Shown: one piece after another, positions 24,617-32,791 of the stretch
Layout: every line of letters begins with the position of its first letter
Numbering within the stretch: the first letter of the stretch is position 1
Source: Streptomyces sp. NBC_01454
GTDB taxonomy: Bacteria > Actinomycetota > Actinomycetes > Streptomycetales > Streptomycetaceae
Direction: 5' to 3'
Assembly (NCBI RefSeq): GCF_036227565.1
Contig: NZ_CP109460.1
Span: forward strand, 3,038,001 to 3,102,000
DNA length: 64,000 nucleotides
Program-made: the position numbers and the translations under genes
Notes under the pieces: model-generated
Told to the model about the DNA's origin: nothing
The model's input: the letters and a program-made list of their open reading frames with translations, nothing else
Database searches by the model: none

Positions 24617-25731
24617 TGTGCTTCCTCTTTTCCGTGCTGGCAGTAGGTGTTCAGTGGTGCCTTCGCCTCCTGGTAGGCCTTGGCGAGCGGTCGGCAGACC
24701 CGGCAGGTGCCGGAGAGCCGGCAGCCGCCGCAGCCACCGGTGCGAAGCATCTGGGCATCGGCGATGCCGGGCAGGCGGAGGAGTCCGCCCAGCCCCTCGG
24801 TCATGAGGTCGACGGGGTTGTCGCGGCCGACCTTGCACATGGTTGCCAGGCCGTGCGGGTCGACGTGGAAGAAGGTGTGGCCGGCGGGACAGCTCGTGAA
24901 CACGCCGGTCTTGTCCAGGAAGCCGGGAGCCTGCGCGGCCAGGGGCTCGGGCGTGCCCGCGTACGTCGGGGAGATCGTCCCGTACTCCGTGCGGGCCGCC
25001 CCGTACCGGTCGGCGAGGGCCCGCATGGCGTCCAGCTCGTGCGCGTTGTGCCTGGTGATGATCAGCGCCACTTCGAGCGCCATCCCTGCCTTGTGCGCGG
25101 CGACGAGCCCTTTCTCGACCAGTTTGAACGCCCCCGGCTTACGGGTGAGGGAGTCGAAGCTATTCGGAGTCGCGCCGTAGAGGGAGACGGTCACCTTATG
25201 CGGCGGCAGTTCCCGCAGCAGTTCGATGACCTCGGGCCGGTGAAGCCGGGATCCGTTGGTGAGGATCTCGATCAGCATCCCGGACCGGTAGGCGAGCACG
25301 TACGCGTCCATGAAGTCACGGTCGATCAGCGGTTCGCCGCCGGTGAACTGCAGCCACAGCACCCCGGCGTCCCGCAGCATGCGCAGGAGCCGAGCCTTGC
25401 CCTCCCACGGCAGACCCTCGAACTTCCGCTCGGCCAGGTAGCAGTGCTCACAGTTGAAGTTGCAGCCCTTGTTGATCTCGTACGTGGCGCGGCCGTAGCC
25501 GAGCCGGGTCTGCGGGCGCACCAGGACGGCATCCCTCATGGACAGGCCCGCCAGGTCCAGGCCCCAGGCGGTACGCGCGCCGTCCAGGAGCCAGTCCGGC
25601 AGGGTGCTGCCGCTCGCCGCGATCGAGGCGAGCAGCTCGTACATTGATCGCGGAATCTGCATCCCCGCCCGCCCGCCGGGGCGGGCGACGAGGAACGTGT
25701 CGTTGTACGGGCTCACGATCAGCTGATGCAC
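24613..25731 (-). CDS. radical SAM/SPASM peptide maturase
   Basis: Residues 1-70 of 372 form a small beta/helix region (YNDTFLVARPGGRAGMQIP...MYELLASI) resembling a peptide-recognition (PqqD/RRE-like) domain. The radical SAM core has CxxxCxxC at C90, C94 and C97 (GCNFNCEHCYLAE), then FTGGEPL and EILTNGSRL. The C-terminus has a SPASM pattern for two auxiliary Fe-S clusters: CPAGHTFFHVDPHGLATMC, then C-x2-C-x5-C-x2-C near 334-346 and C364. Such enzymes form C-C or thioether links in peptides. The GTG at 25731 follows GGAGG and overlaps the previous gene; the start could also be GTG 25716. Confidence 0.88.
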   Translation of the reverse strand: MHQLIVSPYNDTFLVARPGGRAGMQIPRSMYELLASIAASGSTLPDWLLDGARTAWGLDLAGLSMRDAVLVRPQTRLGYGRATYEINKGCNFNCEHCYLAERKFEGLPWEGKARLLRMLRDAGVLWLQFTGGEPLIDRDFMDAYVLAYRSGMLIEILTNGSRLHRPEVIELLRELPPHKVTVSLYGATPNSFDSLTRKPGAFKLVEKGLVAAHKAGMALEVALIITRHNAHELDAMRALADRYGAARTEYGTISPTYAGTPEPLAAQAPGFLDKTGVFTSCPAGHTFFHVDPHGLATMCKVGRDNPVDLMTEGLGGLLRLPGIADAQMLRTGGCGGCRLSGTCRVCRPLAKAYQEAKAPLNTYCQHGKEEAQ

Positions 25732-26051
25732 ACGACCTCCTCCACGGGGTGGACCTCTGCCCAGGTGTGCCGTTCGGCGTGGCCGGCGAACAGGCAACAG
25801 CCCTCCCCGTCGGGGCCGGGGCCGACCACCGGACAGTCCCGCAGCACGACCAGCGCCACGCCGGTCCCGTCCCACCGGAACCACAGCGCGGTGCCGCACT
25901 CCACGTCGTCATCGAGGAGGCCGTAGTGCTCGCCGTCCCCGTGCGCGGACAGCTGGCACCGAACAGTGCTGTCGACGAAACCCGAAGCCGCCCTCCGCCC
26001 TGCTTCCCGTGCCAGGTCCAGCGGCACTCGGCGCCAATGCGCGCACCTCAT
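25719..26051 (-). CDS. small Cys/His-rich protein of the radical SAM cassette
   Basis: This 110-residue soluble protein has two copies of a loose motif, C-x-L-x-x-G/A-H-x-x-x-H: RCQLSAHGDGEHYG and CCLFAGHAERHTW. Around them is a beta-rich segment (CGTALWFRWDGTGVALVVLRDCP). The pattern could bind metal or be a small recognition domain; no named family is recognised. It is first in the leftward operon and overlaps the radical SAM start by 13 bases. ATG 26051 lacks a strong ribosome site; the longer upstream frame looks non-coding. Confidence 0.6.
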   Translation of the reverse strand: MRCAHWRRVPLDLAREAGRRAASGFVDSTVRCQLSAHGDGEHYGLLDDDVECGTALWFRWDGTGVALVVLRDCPVVGPGPDGEGCCLFAGHAERHTWAEVHPVEEVVCIS

Positions 26052-26368
26052 CACGACACCATTCCGAGAGAGCCGACGGAGTTCCGCTCCGTGCACCGGC
26101 GGCACGCACACGGCGGAAGGCCGCCGGTGGCGTCGGGGACCACTGGGTCCGCGCCCACGCGTACCTCCGTGAGGGAACCCCACGTCCGGCCGGAGTCGCG
26201 CGATACCCGCAGCGTCATCCGTACGTCTTCCTGTCCGTTCGCCATGGTCAGAAGAATCGCGATATGCGGGTCGGACCGGAAAGGCCAAGCGGATTACCCA
26301 ACTTGGGCAACATCACTCATGGTTAGCTATGAGCGGCGATCCGTAGTCCTAGCGCCGGAGAGTGCCCG
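26052..26368. promoter_or_regulatory. divergent promoter region of the radical SAM cassette, with inverted repeat
   Basis: This 317-bp region between the leftward peptide operon and the rightward XRE regulator is less GC-rich than its neighbours from about 26200. It holds an inverted repeat CTCAT-n8-ATGAG at 26316-26333, about 36 bases before the regulator's ATG, a plausible operator for it. No gene is supported inside. Confidence 0.5.
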
Positions 26369-27715
26369 ATGCCCGAGCCACCCCGCCCGAAGGACCTACC
26401 GGCCAGCCTGCTCACGGATCCGGTGATGATCAGGGCATGCCAGGTCAGAGACTTCGGCCGCATCTTCAAGCTGGTCAAGACCCGCGCAGGCATCTACCCG
26501 TCGATGATCGCGCGACGGTGCGACCTCACTCCCAGCCGTGTCGGCGAGGTGATCGCCGGGCGCCGACAGCTCCTGCACATGGACGTGATCGAGCGGATCT
26601 CGGACGGCCTGCGCATCCCCGGGCACATGCTCGGCCTGGCTCGGCACGCGTGGGAGGCCCCACAGAACCTGGCCGTCAGACCACGAGGATCGATCGAGAC
26701 GCCGCCACCGGCGAACGAGCCATTGGCGGCGGGGTTGCCGGGAGCGGACGTGGACAGCATCCTCGCCCTGGCGGCCGAGCAGGACCTCAGCTCATCGACG
26801 CTGGACGCGCTACAGTCGTCGATCTCGGACTACTGGCGCCAGGACGACGAGCACGGCGGTGAGACCTTACGGCCGGCGGTCGTCGGCCAGCTTCGCTACG
26901 TGGTCGACCTCCTCAAGGAACAGCGTCCTGCTCCCATGCGGCACGGTCTGCACAGCATCGCCGCCGAACTGGCCCGGCTCACCGGGTGGACGTACTTCGA
27001 TGCCCGCAAGTACAGCCAGGCACGCGCCTACTTCACGGAAGCTCTCGGGCTGGCCAGGGCCGTGAACGACCGCCAGTTCATGGCCAATGTGCTCGCCTGC
27101 ATGAGCCTCCAAGCCACCTATCAGGACAAACCAGGGGACGCCCTCGCACTCGTCACGGCGGCCCAGGACCAAGCCCGGGGCCCCGACGGAACGACACCAC
27201 GCGTGCTGGCCATGCTCGCGATGCGCGAAGCCTTCGCCCAGGCCACGCTGGGGAATCACGGCGCCGCCCACGGCGCGATTTCGGAGGCCCACACCCACTT
27301 CGGCCGGATCCGTGACGACGATCCGGACCCGGCATGGGTGGTCTACTTCGACGAGCCGAAGCTCATCGTCGACACCGGTATCGCGCACAGCCGACTGGGC
27401 GAATCAGCCATCGCCGAACCCCTGATCTCTGACGCCCTGCGCCGCGAACACCGGTCGAACCACCGAGGCCGTGCCTTCCACGCCATCTGGCTGGCCCGCA
27501 CCCAGCTGCAGCGCGGAAAGCTCGACGAGGCGTGCCACACGGCCATGGACGCACTCGCCCCGGCGGCGGCCGTCGGCTCACCACGAGTCGCCGGCCACCT
27601 CCGGGAGTTCTACGAGCAGTTGGAGCCCTTCCGTCGGGATCCGGCCGCCGTGTCTTTCGAAGTCCGGCTCCGGGAAGTGCTACCCGCCCAGGTCAGCGGA
27701 TCGCCTCGTCCATGA
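26369..27715 (+). CDS. XRE-family regulator with TPR-like C-terminal repeats
   Basis: This 448-residue protein has an N-terminal XRE helix-turn-helix (about 25-80: FGRIFKLVKTRAGIYPSMIARRCDLTPSRVGEVIAGRR), an alanine-rich linker, then helical repeats from about residue 190 (YFDARKYSQARAYFTEALGLAR, GDALALVTAAQDQA, GESAIAEPLISDALRREHR, GKLDEACHTAMDALAPA) like TPR motifs. This architecture is common in Streptomyces and often sits next to RiPP or small-peptide genes, where the repeats may sense a peptide. It is divergent from the peptide operon. The 3' end overlaps the convergent NUDIX gene by 23 bases. Confidence 0.82.
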   Translation: MPEPPRPKDLPASLLTDPVMIRACQVRDFGRIFKLVKTRAGIYPSMIARRCDLTPSRVGEVIAGRRQLLHMDVIERISDGLRIPGHMLGLARHAWEAPQNLAVRPRGSIETPPPANEPLAAGLPGADVDSILALAAEQDLSSSTLDALQSSISDYWRQDDEHGGETLRPAVVGQLRYVVDLLKEQRPAPMRHGLHSIAAELARLTGWTYFDARKYSQARAYFTEALGLARAVNDRQFMANVLACMSLQATYQDKPGDALALVTAAQDQARGPDGTTPRVLAMLAMREAFAQATLGNHGAAHGAISEAHTHFGRIRDDDPDPAWVVYFDEPKLIVDTGIAHSRLGESAIAEPLISDALRREHRSNHRGRAFHAIWLARTQLQRGKLDEACHTAMDALAPAAAVGSPRVAGHLREFYEQLEPFRRDPAAVSFEVRLREVLPAQVSGSPRP

Positions 27716-28226
27716 GCAGGTAGAGGAGTCCGACGAGAGAGCCGCTGCTGACGATCTCACGCCGGTCGATCATCCCTCGGATGTCGGCCAGGGGGATCCA
27801 CTCGACCCGGTCCGACTCGTTCTTCTCGGTCGGCGGACCCTCGTACGTCGCCCCGTCGGCTCTGAACACGTAGTGCTGGGAGTCGGTGATGCCGTTGGCC
27901 GGCTCGGCGTAGATCAGGGGTTTGACGGGATCGGCACACCAGCCGGTTTCCTCCAAGACCTCACGGACCGCCGCCTCGGCCGGGGTCTCGCCCTCCTCGA
28001 CCAGGCCCATGGGCAGTTCCCACGCCCAGGCGTTCGTGATGAAGCGGTGCCGCCACATCATCAGCACCTCGCGTCGCTCATTGACCACTGCGGCGACGGC
28101 CAAGTGGCGGAGCTTGACGACGTGGTGTTCCCAGCGGTGACCGTCCGGCGTCTCGACGTCGGTGAGCCACAGGTTCACCCACTCGTTCTCGTAGATCGGA
28201 CGTTCCCCGTGGATCTTCCACTGCAT
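27693..28226 (-). CDS. NUDIX hydrolase
   Basis: This 177-residue protein has a perfect Nudix box GLVEEGETPAEAAVREVLEE followed by TGW (G-x5-E-x7-R-E-x2-E-E-x-G). The domain spans residues 40-160. The N-terminal VNLWLTDVETPDGHRWEHHVVKL and the segment after the box (YAEPANGITDSQHYVFRA) resemble ADP-ribose pyrophosphatase-type enzymes, but the substrate is unknown. It converges on the XRE/TPR gene and forms the right end of the accessory cassette. Because of its position a role in the peptide pathway is possible but unsupported. Confidence 0.85.
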   Translation of the reverse strand: MQWKIHGERPIYENEWVNLWLTDVETPDGHRWEHHVVKLRHLAVAAVVNERREVLMMWRHRFITNAWAWELPMGLVEEGETPAEAAVREVLEETGWCADPVKPLIYAEPANGITDSQHYVFRADGATYEGPPTEKNESDRVEWIPLADIRGMIDRREIVSSGSLVGLLYLLMDEAIR

Positions 28227-28392
28227 CGCTGCGGCCCCTCTCGATCGGCCTTCAGCATCGCAGAGCCCGGCTGTACTTCAGCCGGATTCGAGAGATTTCA
28301 CGTCACAGTGACGAATACAGTGTCGATTCGAAGACGAACGAGAGGTGCCGAATCGCGCGCGGTGGAAGCGTTCTTGCGGTGCCTCGCTGAGA

Positions 28393-28452
28393 GCCGCCGC
28401 CTTCCACGCCGTCGGCTGACGGCACCGCCCTCCTCGGCCTCGCCGCGATGGT
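28393..28452 (+). repeat. right copy of 60-bp direct repeat (MFS gene remnant)
   Basis: Near-identical to 23259-23320 of the MFS gene: a 2-base deletion after CGTCGGCTG and a T-to-C change are the only differences across the copy. It is not part of any open gene here. Confidence 0.85.
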
Positions 28453-28490
28453 GTGCGCCTCTGTCGGTATGTCACCGATCCCAGCAAGCC

Positions 28491-28524
28491 GAACGGGACC
28501 GGCGAAAGTCCACCGATCCCGTTC
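28491..28524 (-). terminator. hairpin downstream of deoA
   Basis: GAACGGGA (28491-28498) pairs with TCCCGTTC (28517-28524), with an extra CGG/CCG inner pairing, about 47 bases after the deoA stop on the leftward transcript. No U-tract. Confidence 0.6.
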
Positions 28525-28570
28525 ACATGTACAGGCCGCGTCATCAGCGGCCTCCGGCCGCGGGCCCAGG

Positions 28571-29848
28571 TCAGGCGATACGTTCCAGCACCACCGGGGT
28601 GGCGGCGAAGGCGGCGTTCTCGGGGCCGATGAGGACGCCGCCGTCGAGGGCCTCCAGGGCGTAGGGGAGCTTCTCGGGGGTGTCGGTGTGGAGGGTCAGC
28701 AGGGGCTGGCCGGCGGTGATCGGGTCGCCGGGCTTGGCGTGCATTTCGATGCCCGCGCCGGCCTGGACCGGGTCCTCCTTGCGGGCGCGGCCGGCGCCCA
28801 GGCGCCAGGCGGCGAGGCCGACGGCGTAGGCGTCGAGGGTGGTGAGGGTGCCGGAGGAGGAGGCGGTGACGACGTGCTGCTCGCGGGCGACCGGGAGGGG
28901 GGCGTCGGGGTCGCCGCCCTGGGCGGAGATCATGCGGCGCCAGTGGTCCATGGCGGAGCCGTCGGCGAGCGCCTTGGCCGGGTCGGCGTCCTTGAGGCCC
29001 GCCGCGTCGAGCATCTCGCGGGCAAGGGCGAGGGTGAGGTCGATGACGTCCTGGGGGCCGCCGCCGGCCAGCACCTCGACGGATTCGCGGACCTCGAGGG
29101 CGTTGCCGGCGGTCCGGCCGAGCGGGGTGGCCATGTCGGTGAGCAGGGCGACCGTCTTCACGCCGTGGTCGGTGCCCAACTCGACCATGGTGGAGGCAAG
29201 TTCGCGGGCGTTGTCGAGGTCCTTCATGAAGGCGCCGGAGCCGACCTTGACGTCCAGGACGAGGGAGCCGGTGCCCTCGGCGATCTTCTTGGACATGATG
29301 GAGGAGGCGATGAGCGGGATGGACTCGACGGTGCCGGTGACATCGCGCAGCGCGTAGAGCTTCTTGTCGGCGGGGGCCAGGCCGTCGCCGGCGGCGCAGA
29401 TGACGGAGCCGACGTCGCGCAGCACGTCCAGCATCGCGGCGTTGGAGAGCGTCGCGCGCCAGCCGGGGATGGACTCCAGCTTGTCCAGGGTGCCGCCGGT
29501 GTGGCCCAGGCCCCGGCCGGAGAGCTGCGGGACGGCCGCGCCGCAGGCGGCGACGAGCGGGGCGAGCGGGAGGGTGATCTTGTCGCCGACGCCGCCGGTG
29601 GAGTGCTTGTCGGCGGTGGGGCGGGGCAGGGAGGAGAAGTCCATGCGCTCGCCGGAGGCGATCATCGCGGCGGTCCAGCGGGCGATCTCCGTGCGGTTCA
29701 TGCCGTTGAGGAAGATGGCCATCGCCAGGGACGACATCTGCTCGTGGGCGACCTCGCCGCGGGTGTAGGCGTCGATCACCCAGTCGATCTGGGCGGGGGT
29801 CAGCTCGCCGCGGTCGCGCTTGGTACGGATGACGGAGATGACGTCCAT
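28571..29848 (-). CDS. deoA: thymidine phosphorylase
   Basis: It splits thymidine or deoxyuridine with phosphate into base and deoxyribose-1-phosphate. This 425-residue protein has the pyrimidine nucleoside phosphorylase pattern: an N-terminal helical domain (VIRTKRDRGELTPAQIDWVI), the glycine-rich phosphate site KHSTGGVGDKITLPLAPLVAACGAAVPQLSGRGLGHTGGTLDKLE, and the KVGSGAFMK segment. The ATG at 29848 has a GAAAGGAA ribosome site, unlike the leaderless deo genes. It lies 101 bases after cdd with its own imperfect operator, so it may be both co-transcribed and independently promoted. Confidence 0.95.
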   Translation of the reverse strand: MDVISVIRTKRDRGELTPAQIDWVIDAYTRGEVAHEQMSSLAMAIFLNGMNRTEIARWTAAMIASGERMDFSSLPRPTADKHSTGGVGDKITLPLAPLVAACGAAVPQLSGRGLGHTGGTLDKLESIPGWRATLSNAAMLDVLRDVGSVICAAGDGLAPADKKLYALRDVTGTVESIPLIASSIMSKKIAEGTGSLVLDVKVGSGAFMKDLDNARELASTMVELGTDHGVKTVALLTDMATPLGRTAGNALEVRESVEVLAGGGPQDVIDLTLALAREMLDAAGLKDADPAKALADGSAMDHWRRMISAQGGDPDAPLPVAREQHVVTASSSGTLTTLDAYAVGLAAWRLGAGRARKEDPVQAGAGIEMHAKPGDPITAGQPLLTLHTDTPEKLPYALEALDGGVLIGPENAAFAATPVVLERIA

Positions 29849-29880
29849 GGACGGTTCCTTTCGAACGGGTAGGCCCCGTT

Positions 29881-29892
29881 CTACACGCATAG
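29881..29892 (-). promoter_or_regulatory. imperfect nucleoside-regulon operator before deoA
   Basis: Coding-strand CTATGCGTGTAG, two bases off the CTACGCGCGTAG palindrome. It lies 32 bases before the deoA ATG, with a TACCC -10-like sequence after it. The mismatches predict weaker binding, as suits an internal operator in a longer operon. Confidence 0.6.
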
Positions 29893-29949
29893 ACACGAGG
29901 GTGGCCAGACCGGACGGGATCCGGCCACTCCTCGTGCGTCAGTGGGTCA

Positions 29950-30351
29950 TCAGTGGGTCAGATGCCCCGGCCCGAAGGCGTCCGGGAGCAGCTCCGACAG
30001 CGGGCGGATGCCGGCCGCCGTGTCGCAGAGGAGGTCCGGGCCGCCGTGTTCCCACAGGAGCTGGCGGCAGCGGCCGCAGGGGACGAGGAGCTCGCCGTTG
30101 CCGTCCACGCAGGTGAAGGCGGTCAGCCGGCCGCCGCCGCCGGCGAACAGGGCGGAAACCAGGCCGCATTCGGCACAGAGGGAGAGGCCGTAGGAGGCGT
30201 TCTCGACGTTGCAGCCGGTGATCGTGCGGCCGTCGTCCACGAGGGCGGCGGCGCCGACGGGATAGCCGGAATAAGGGGCGTAGGCCCGGGACATCGCGTC
30301 CCGGGCCTGCGCGCGCAGTGCGGTCCAGTCGACCGGCACCGTGGGTGTCAT
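29950..30351 (-). CDS. cdd: cytidine deaminase
   Basis: This 133-residue protein deaminates cytidine and deoxycytidine to uridine forms. Zinc and catalytic residues are seen in GCNVENASYGLSLCAECGLV (C-x-A/V-E motif with C-A-E) and PCGRCRQLLWE (P-C-x2-C). The size fits the small homotetrameric type. Its ATG overlaps the stop of the upstream permease gene (ATGA), so salvage and uptake are co-expressed. Product uridine or deoxyuridine would pass to a phosphorylase such as DeoA. Confidence 0.94.
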   Translation of the reverse strand: MTPTVPVDWTALRAQARDAMSRAYAPYSGYPVGAAALVDDGRTITGCNVENASYGLSLCAECGLVSALFAGGGGRLTAFTCVDGNGELLVPCGRCRQLLWEHGGPDLLCDTAAGIRPLSELLPDAFGPGHLTH

Positions 30352-31628
30352 GTGCCTTGTCCTCGGCGGTAGGGCCTGCCGTTCGCCTTCGGGGGCCGCA
30401 GCCGCTGGGCGGAGAGGGCGAGGACGAGCAGGGTGGCGATGTACGGGCTCGCCTCGACCAGTTCCAGCGGAACGGTGTCGGCCAGGAAGTACCAGCCTAT
30501 GAGGGCGGCCGCGGCCACTGCCGACAACGCGGCCTGGGTGCGCTTGGCGGCGCGCAGCTTCAGCAGCGCGATCACCGTGAGCAGGGCGGCCAGGCCCAGC
30601 AGCAGGGCGTGGACGGTCGGGCCGCCGCTGCGCAGCTGCATGGCGTCCATGAAGCCGAACAGGCCCGCGCCCATCGCGACGCCGCCGGGACGCCAGTTGC
30701 CGAAGATCATCGTGGCGAGACCGATGTAGCCGCGGCCGCCGGTCTGACCGTCCTGGTAGAAGTGCACCCCGATGGAGAGGAAGGCACCGCCGAGGCCGGC
30801 CAGGGCGCCGGAGACCAGGACCGCCGCGTACTTGTACGAGTAGACGTTGACGCCCAGCGACTCGGCCGAGACCGGGGCCTCGCCGCAGGAGCGCAGCCGC
30901 AGGCCGAACGAGGAGCGCCACAGCACGTAGAAGGTGCCGACGAACAGGCCGATGGTCAGCAGCGTGAGCCAGGAGACGTTGGTGACGGCGGCGCCGAGGA
31001 TGCCGGCCAGGTCCGAGACGAGGAACCAGTGGTGGCCCTCGACGGAGTTGAGCCAGTCCGACAGGCCGGGGACGGTGAAGCTCGGCATGTCGGGCATCGG
31101 CGGGGACTGCTTGTCGTTGCCGCCGGCGAGCATCGCCGCGCTGCCCTCCTGGCCGAACCACAGGGTGGCCAGGTACTGGGTGGCGCCGAGCGCCAGGATG
31201 TTGACCGCGACGCCGGAGACGATGTGGTCGACGCCGAAGGTGACGGTGGCGACGGCGTGGATGAGGCCGCCGAGCGCGCCGCCGATGATGCCGGCCAGTG
31301 CCGCGGCCCAGGGGCCGTGCTGCCAGCCGATCCAGCCGGCCGCGAACGAGCCGAGCATCATCATGCCTTCGAGGCCGATGTTGACCACGCCGGCCCGCTC
31401 GGACCACAGTCCGCCCAGGCCCGCCAGGCCGATCGGCACGGCGGCGCTCAGTGCGGCGCCGAACTGGCCGGTGGAGGTGAGGTCCGCGGTGCCGGTGACG
31501 GCCCGCAGGACGGAGACCGCAACCAGCGCGCCGGCGACGATCAGCAGGATCCAGGGGTAGGTCAGCTTGCGCCGCCCGCTCTTCCCGGGGACCGCGAGCT
31601 TCGTCGCGGTCTTGAGGTCCGTACTCAC
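30348..31628 (-). CDS. nucleoside ABC importer permease 2 (BPD_transp_2 family)
   Basis: This 426-residue integral membrane protein has about ten helices of the ribose/BmpA-type permease fold. The signature segment AGLGGLWSERAGVVNIGLEGMMMLG (read in parts) marks the YufQ/NupQ-like subunit of guanosine/general nucleoside importers. The C-terminal half continues with GLATMIFGNWRPGGVAMGAG. The GTG start overlaps the stop of permease 1 (GTGA). It acts with permease 1, the duplicated ATPase and the BmpA lipoprotein. Confidence 0.9.
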   Translation of the reverse strand: MSTDLKTATKLAVPGKSGRRKLTYPWILLIVAGALVAVSVLRAVTGTADLTSTGQFGAALSAAVPIGLAGLGGLWSERAGVVNIGLEGMMMLGSFAAGWIGWQHGPWAAALAGIIGGALGGLIHAVATVTFGVDHIVSGVAVNILALGATQYLATLWFGQEGSAAMLAGGNDKQSPPMPDMPSFTVPGLSDWLNSVEGHHWFLVSDLAGILGAAVTNVSWLTLLTIGLFVGTFYVLWRSSFGLRLRSCGEAPVSAESLGVNVYSYKYAAVLVSGALAGLGGAFLSIGVHFYQDGQTGGRGYIGLATMIFGNWRPGGVAMGAGLFGFMDAMQLRSGGPTVHALLLGLAALLTVIALLKLRAAKRTQAALSAVAAAALIGWYFLADTVPLELVEASPYIATLLVLALSAQRLRPPKANGRPYRRGQGT

Positions 31629-32791
31629 GCCGACACCTCCGGCTTGTTGTCCGACTTGTCGGCGGTGGACAGGGCGGCCAGCTCCTCGCCGACCTTGCGC
31701 TGCTGCAGGCGCAGCCCGTAGCGGCGCACGATCTCGTAGGCGATGACGACGCAGAGCACGATGACGCCCTGGATGACGCCGACGATCTCCTGCGCATAGC
31801 CCTCGAACTCCAGGCGGGAGCCGGTGCGGTCGAGGAACGCCCACAGCAGGGCGCCGAAGGCCATCCCCACCGGGTGGTTGCGGCCGAGCAGGGCGATGGC
31901 GATACCGGTGAAGCCGATGCCGGCCGGGAAGTCCGTGCCGTACTGGAAGGACTCGCCGAGCAGGGTGGGCATGCCGACCAGGCCGGCCGCGGCACCCGAC
32001 AGCAGCATGCTGCTGACGACCATGCGCTTGACGCTGACACCGCTGGCCTCGGCGGCCGACTCGGAGGCGCCCACGGCGCGCAGGTCGAAGCCGAAGCGGG
32101 TGCGGTTGATGCCGAACCAGTACAGCGCGCCGGCCAGTACCGCGATCACCACGAAGCCGTAGACCGGCTTGGGGTGGGTGGGGAAGGAGAAGAAGTGGCT
32201 GGAGGCCGGGAGGAACTTGGTGTGCAGGAGGTTGCCGTCCTTGATGGCGAGGCGGCCGTCCTGCAGGAAGTAGCCGATGATCGAGGCGGCGATGGCGTTC
32301 AGCATGATCGTGGTGATCACTTCGCTGACGCCGCGGGTGGTCTTCAGCAAACCCGCGATGCCCGACCAGAGGGCGCCCACCAGCATCGCGATGACGATGA
32401 GCAGGATGATCTGGATCGCGCCGGGGAGGGCAATGGCCCCGCCCACGGCCGCGGCCGCGAACGCCGCCAGGCGGTACTGGCCGTCGACGCCGATGTTGAA
32501 GAGGTTCATGCGGAAGCCGATGGCGACCGCCAGCGCCGAGAGGTAGTACGGCACCGCCTTGTTGATGATCCAGACCTGGCTGTCGCTGTAGTGGCCGTAG
32601 TCGGCCATGATCCCGTAGGCCCGGAAGGGGTTCTCGCCGGACGCGAGGAACACCAGGGAGGAGATCACTATCGCGGCGACGATGGCCAGGACGGGCGCGG
32701 CGATCGCGAGGATCACCTTGTCGCGGGTGGCGCTGCGGGCGATGGCGTCCACGACGGGGTTCTTGCCGGCGTTCTTGGTGGAGGTGCTCAC
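31625..32791 (-). CDS. nucleoside ABC importer permease 1 (BPD_transp_2 family)
   Basis: This 388-residue protein has an N-terminal helix (VILAIAAPVLAIVAAIVISSLVFLA) and further helices. GFRMNLFNIGVDGQYRLAAFAA is the conserved N-I-G-x-D/E-G-Q motif of YufP/NupP-type permeases, and RGVSEVITTIMLNAIA follows. It is the partner of permease 2 in one heteromeric importer. The GTG at 32791 overlaps the ATPase stop by four bases. Confidence 0.9.
   Translation of the reverse strand: MSTSTKNAGKNPVVDAIARSATRDKVILAIAAPVLAIVAAIVISSLVFLASGENPFRAYGIMADYGHYSDSQVWIINKAVPYYLSALAVAIGFRMNLFNIGVDGQYRLAAFAAAAVGGAIALPGAIQIILLIVIAMLVGALWSGIAGLLKTTRGVSEVITTIMLNAIAASIIGYFLQDGRLAIKDGNLLHTKFLPASSHFFSFPTHPKPVYGFVVIAVLAGALYWFGINRTRFGFDLRAVGASESAAEASGVSVKRMVVSSMLLSGAAAGLVGMPTLLGESFQYGTDFPAGIGFTGIAIALLGRNHPVGMAFGALLWAFLDRTGSRLEFEGYAQEIVGVIQGVIVLCVVIAYEIVRRYGLRLQQRKVGEELAALSTADKSDNKPEVSA

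Larger units (their letters stand above)
28227..28570. other. intergenic scar region right of the accessory cassette
   Basis: These 344 bases contain no gene. They hold a dead copy of 60 bases of the MFS gene (28393-28452) with a 2-base deletion that destroys the frame, then a hairpin at 28491-28524 near the deoA end. Bases 28260-28360 are less GC-rich than the surroundings. The arrangement marks the right recombination boundary of the cassette. Confidence 0.8.

Noticed and set aside
24616..25647. 343-residue + strand frame opposite the radical SAM gene
   Set aside because: It is antisense to a protein with clear Fe-S motifs and has repetitive Gly/Val/Glu composition.
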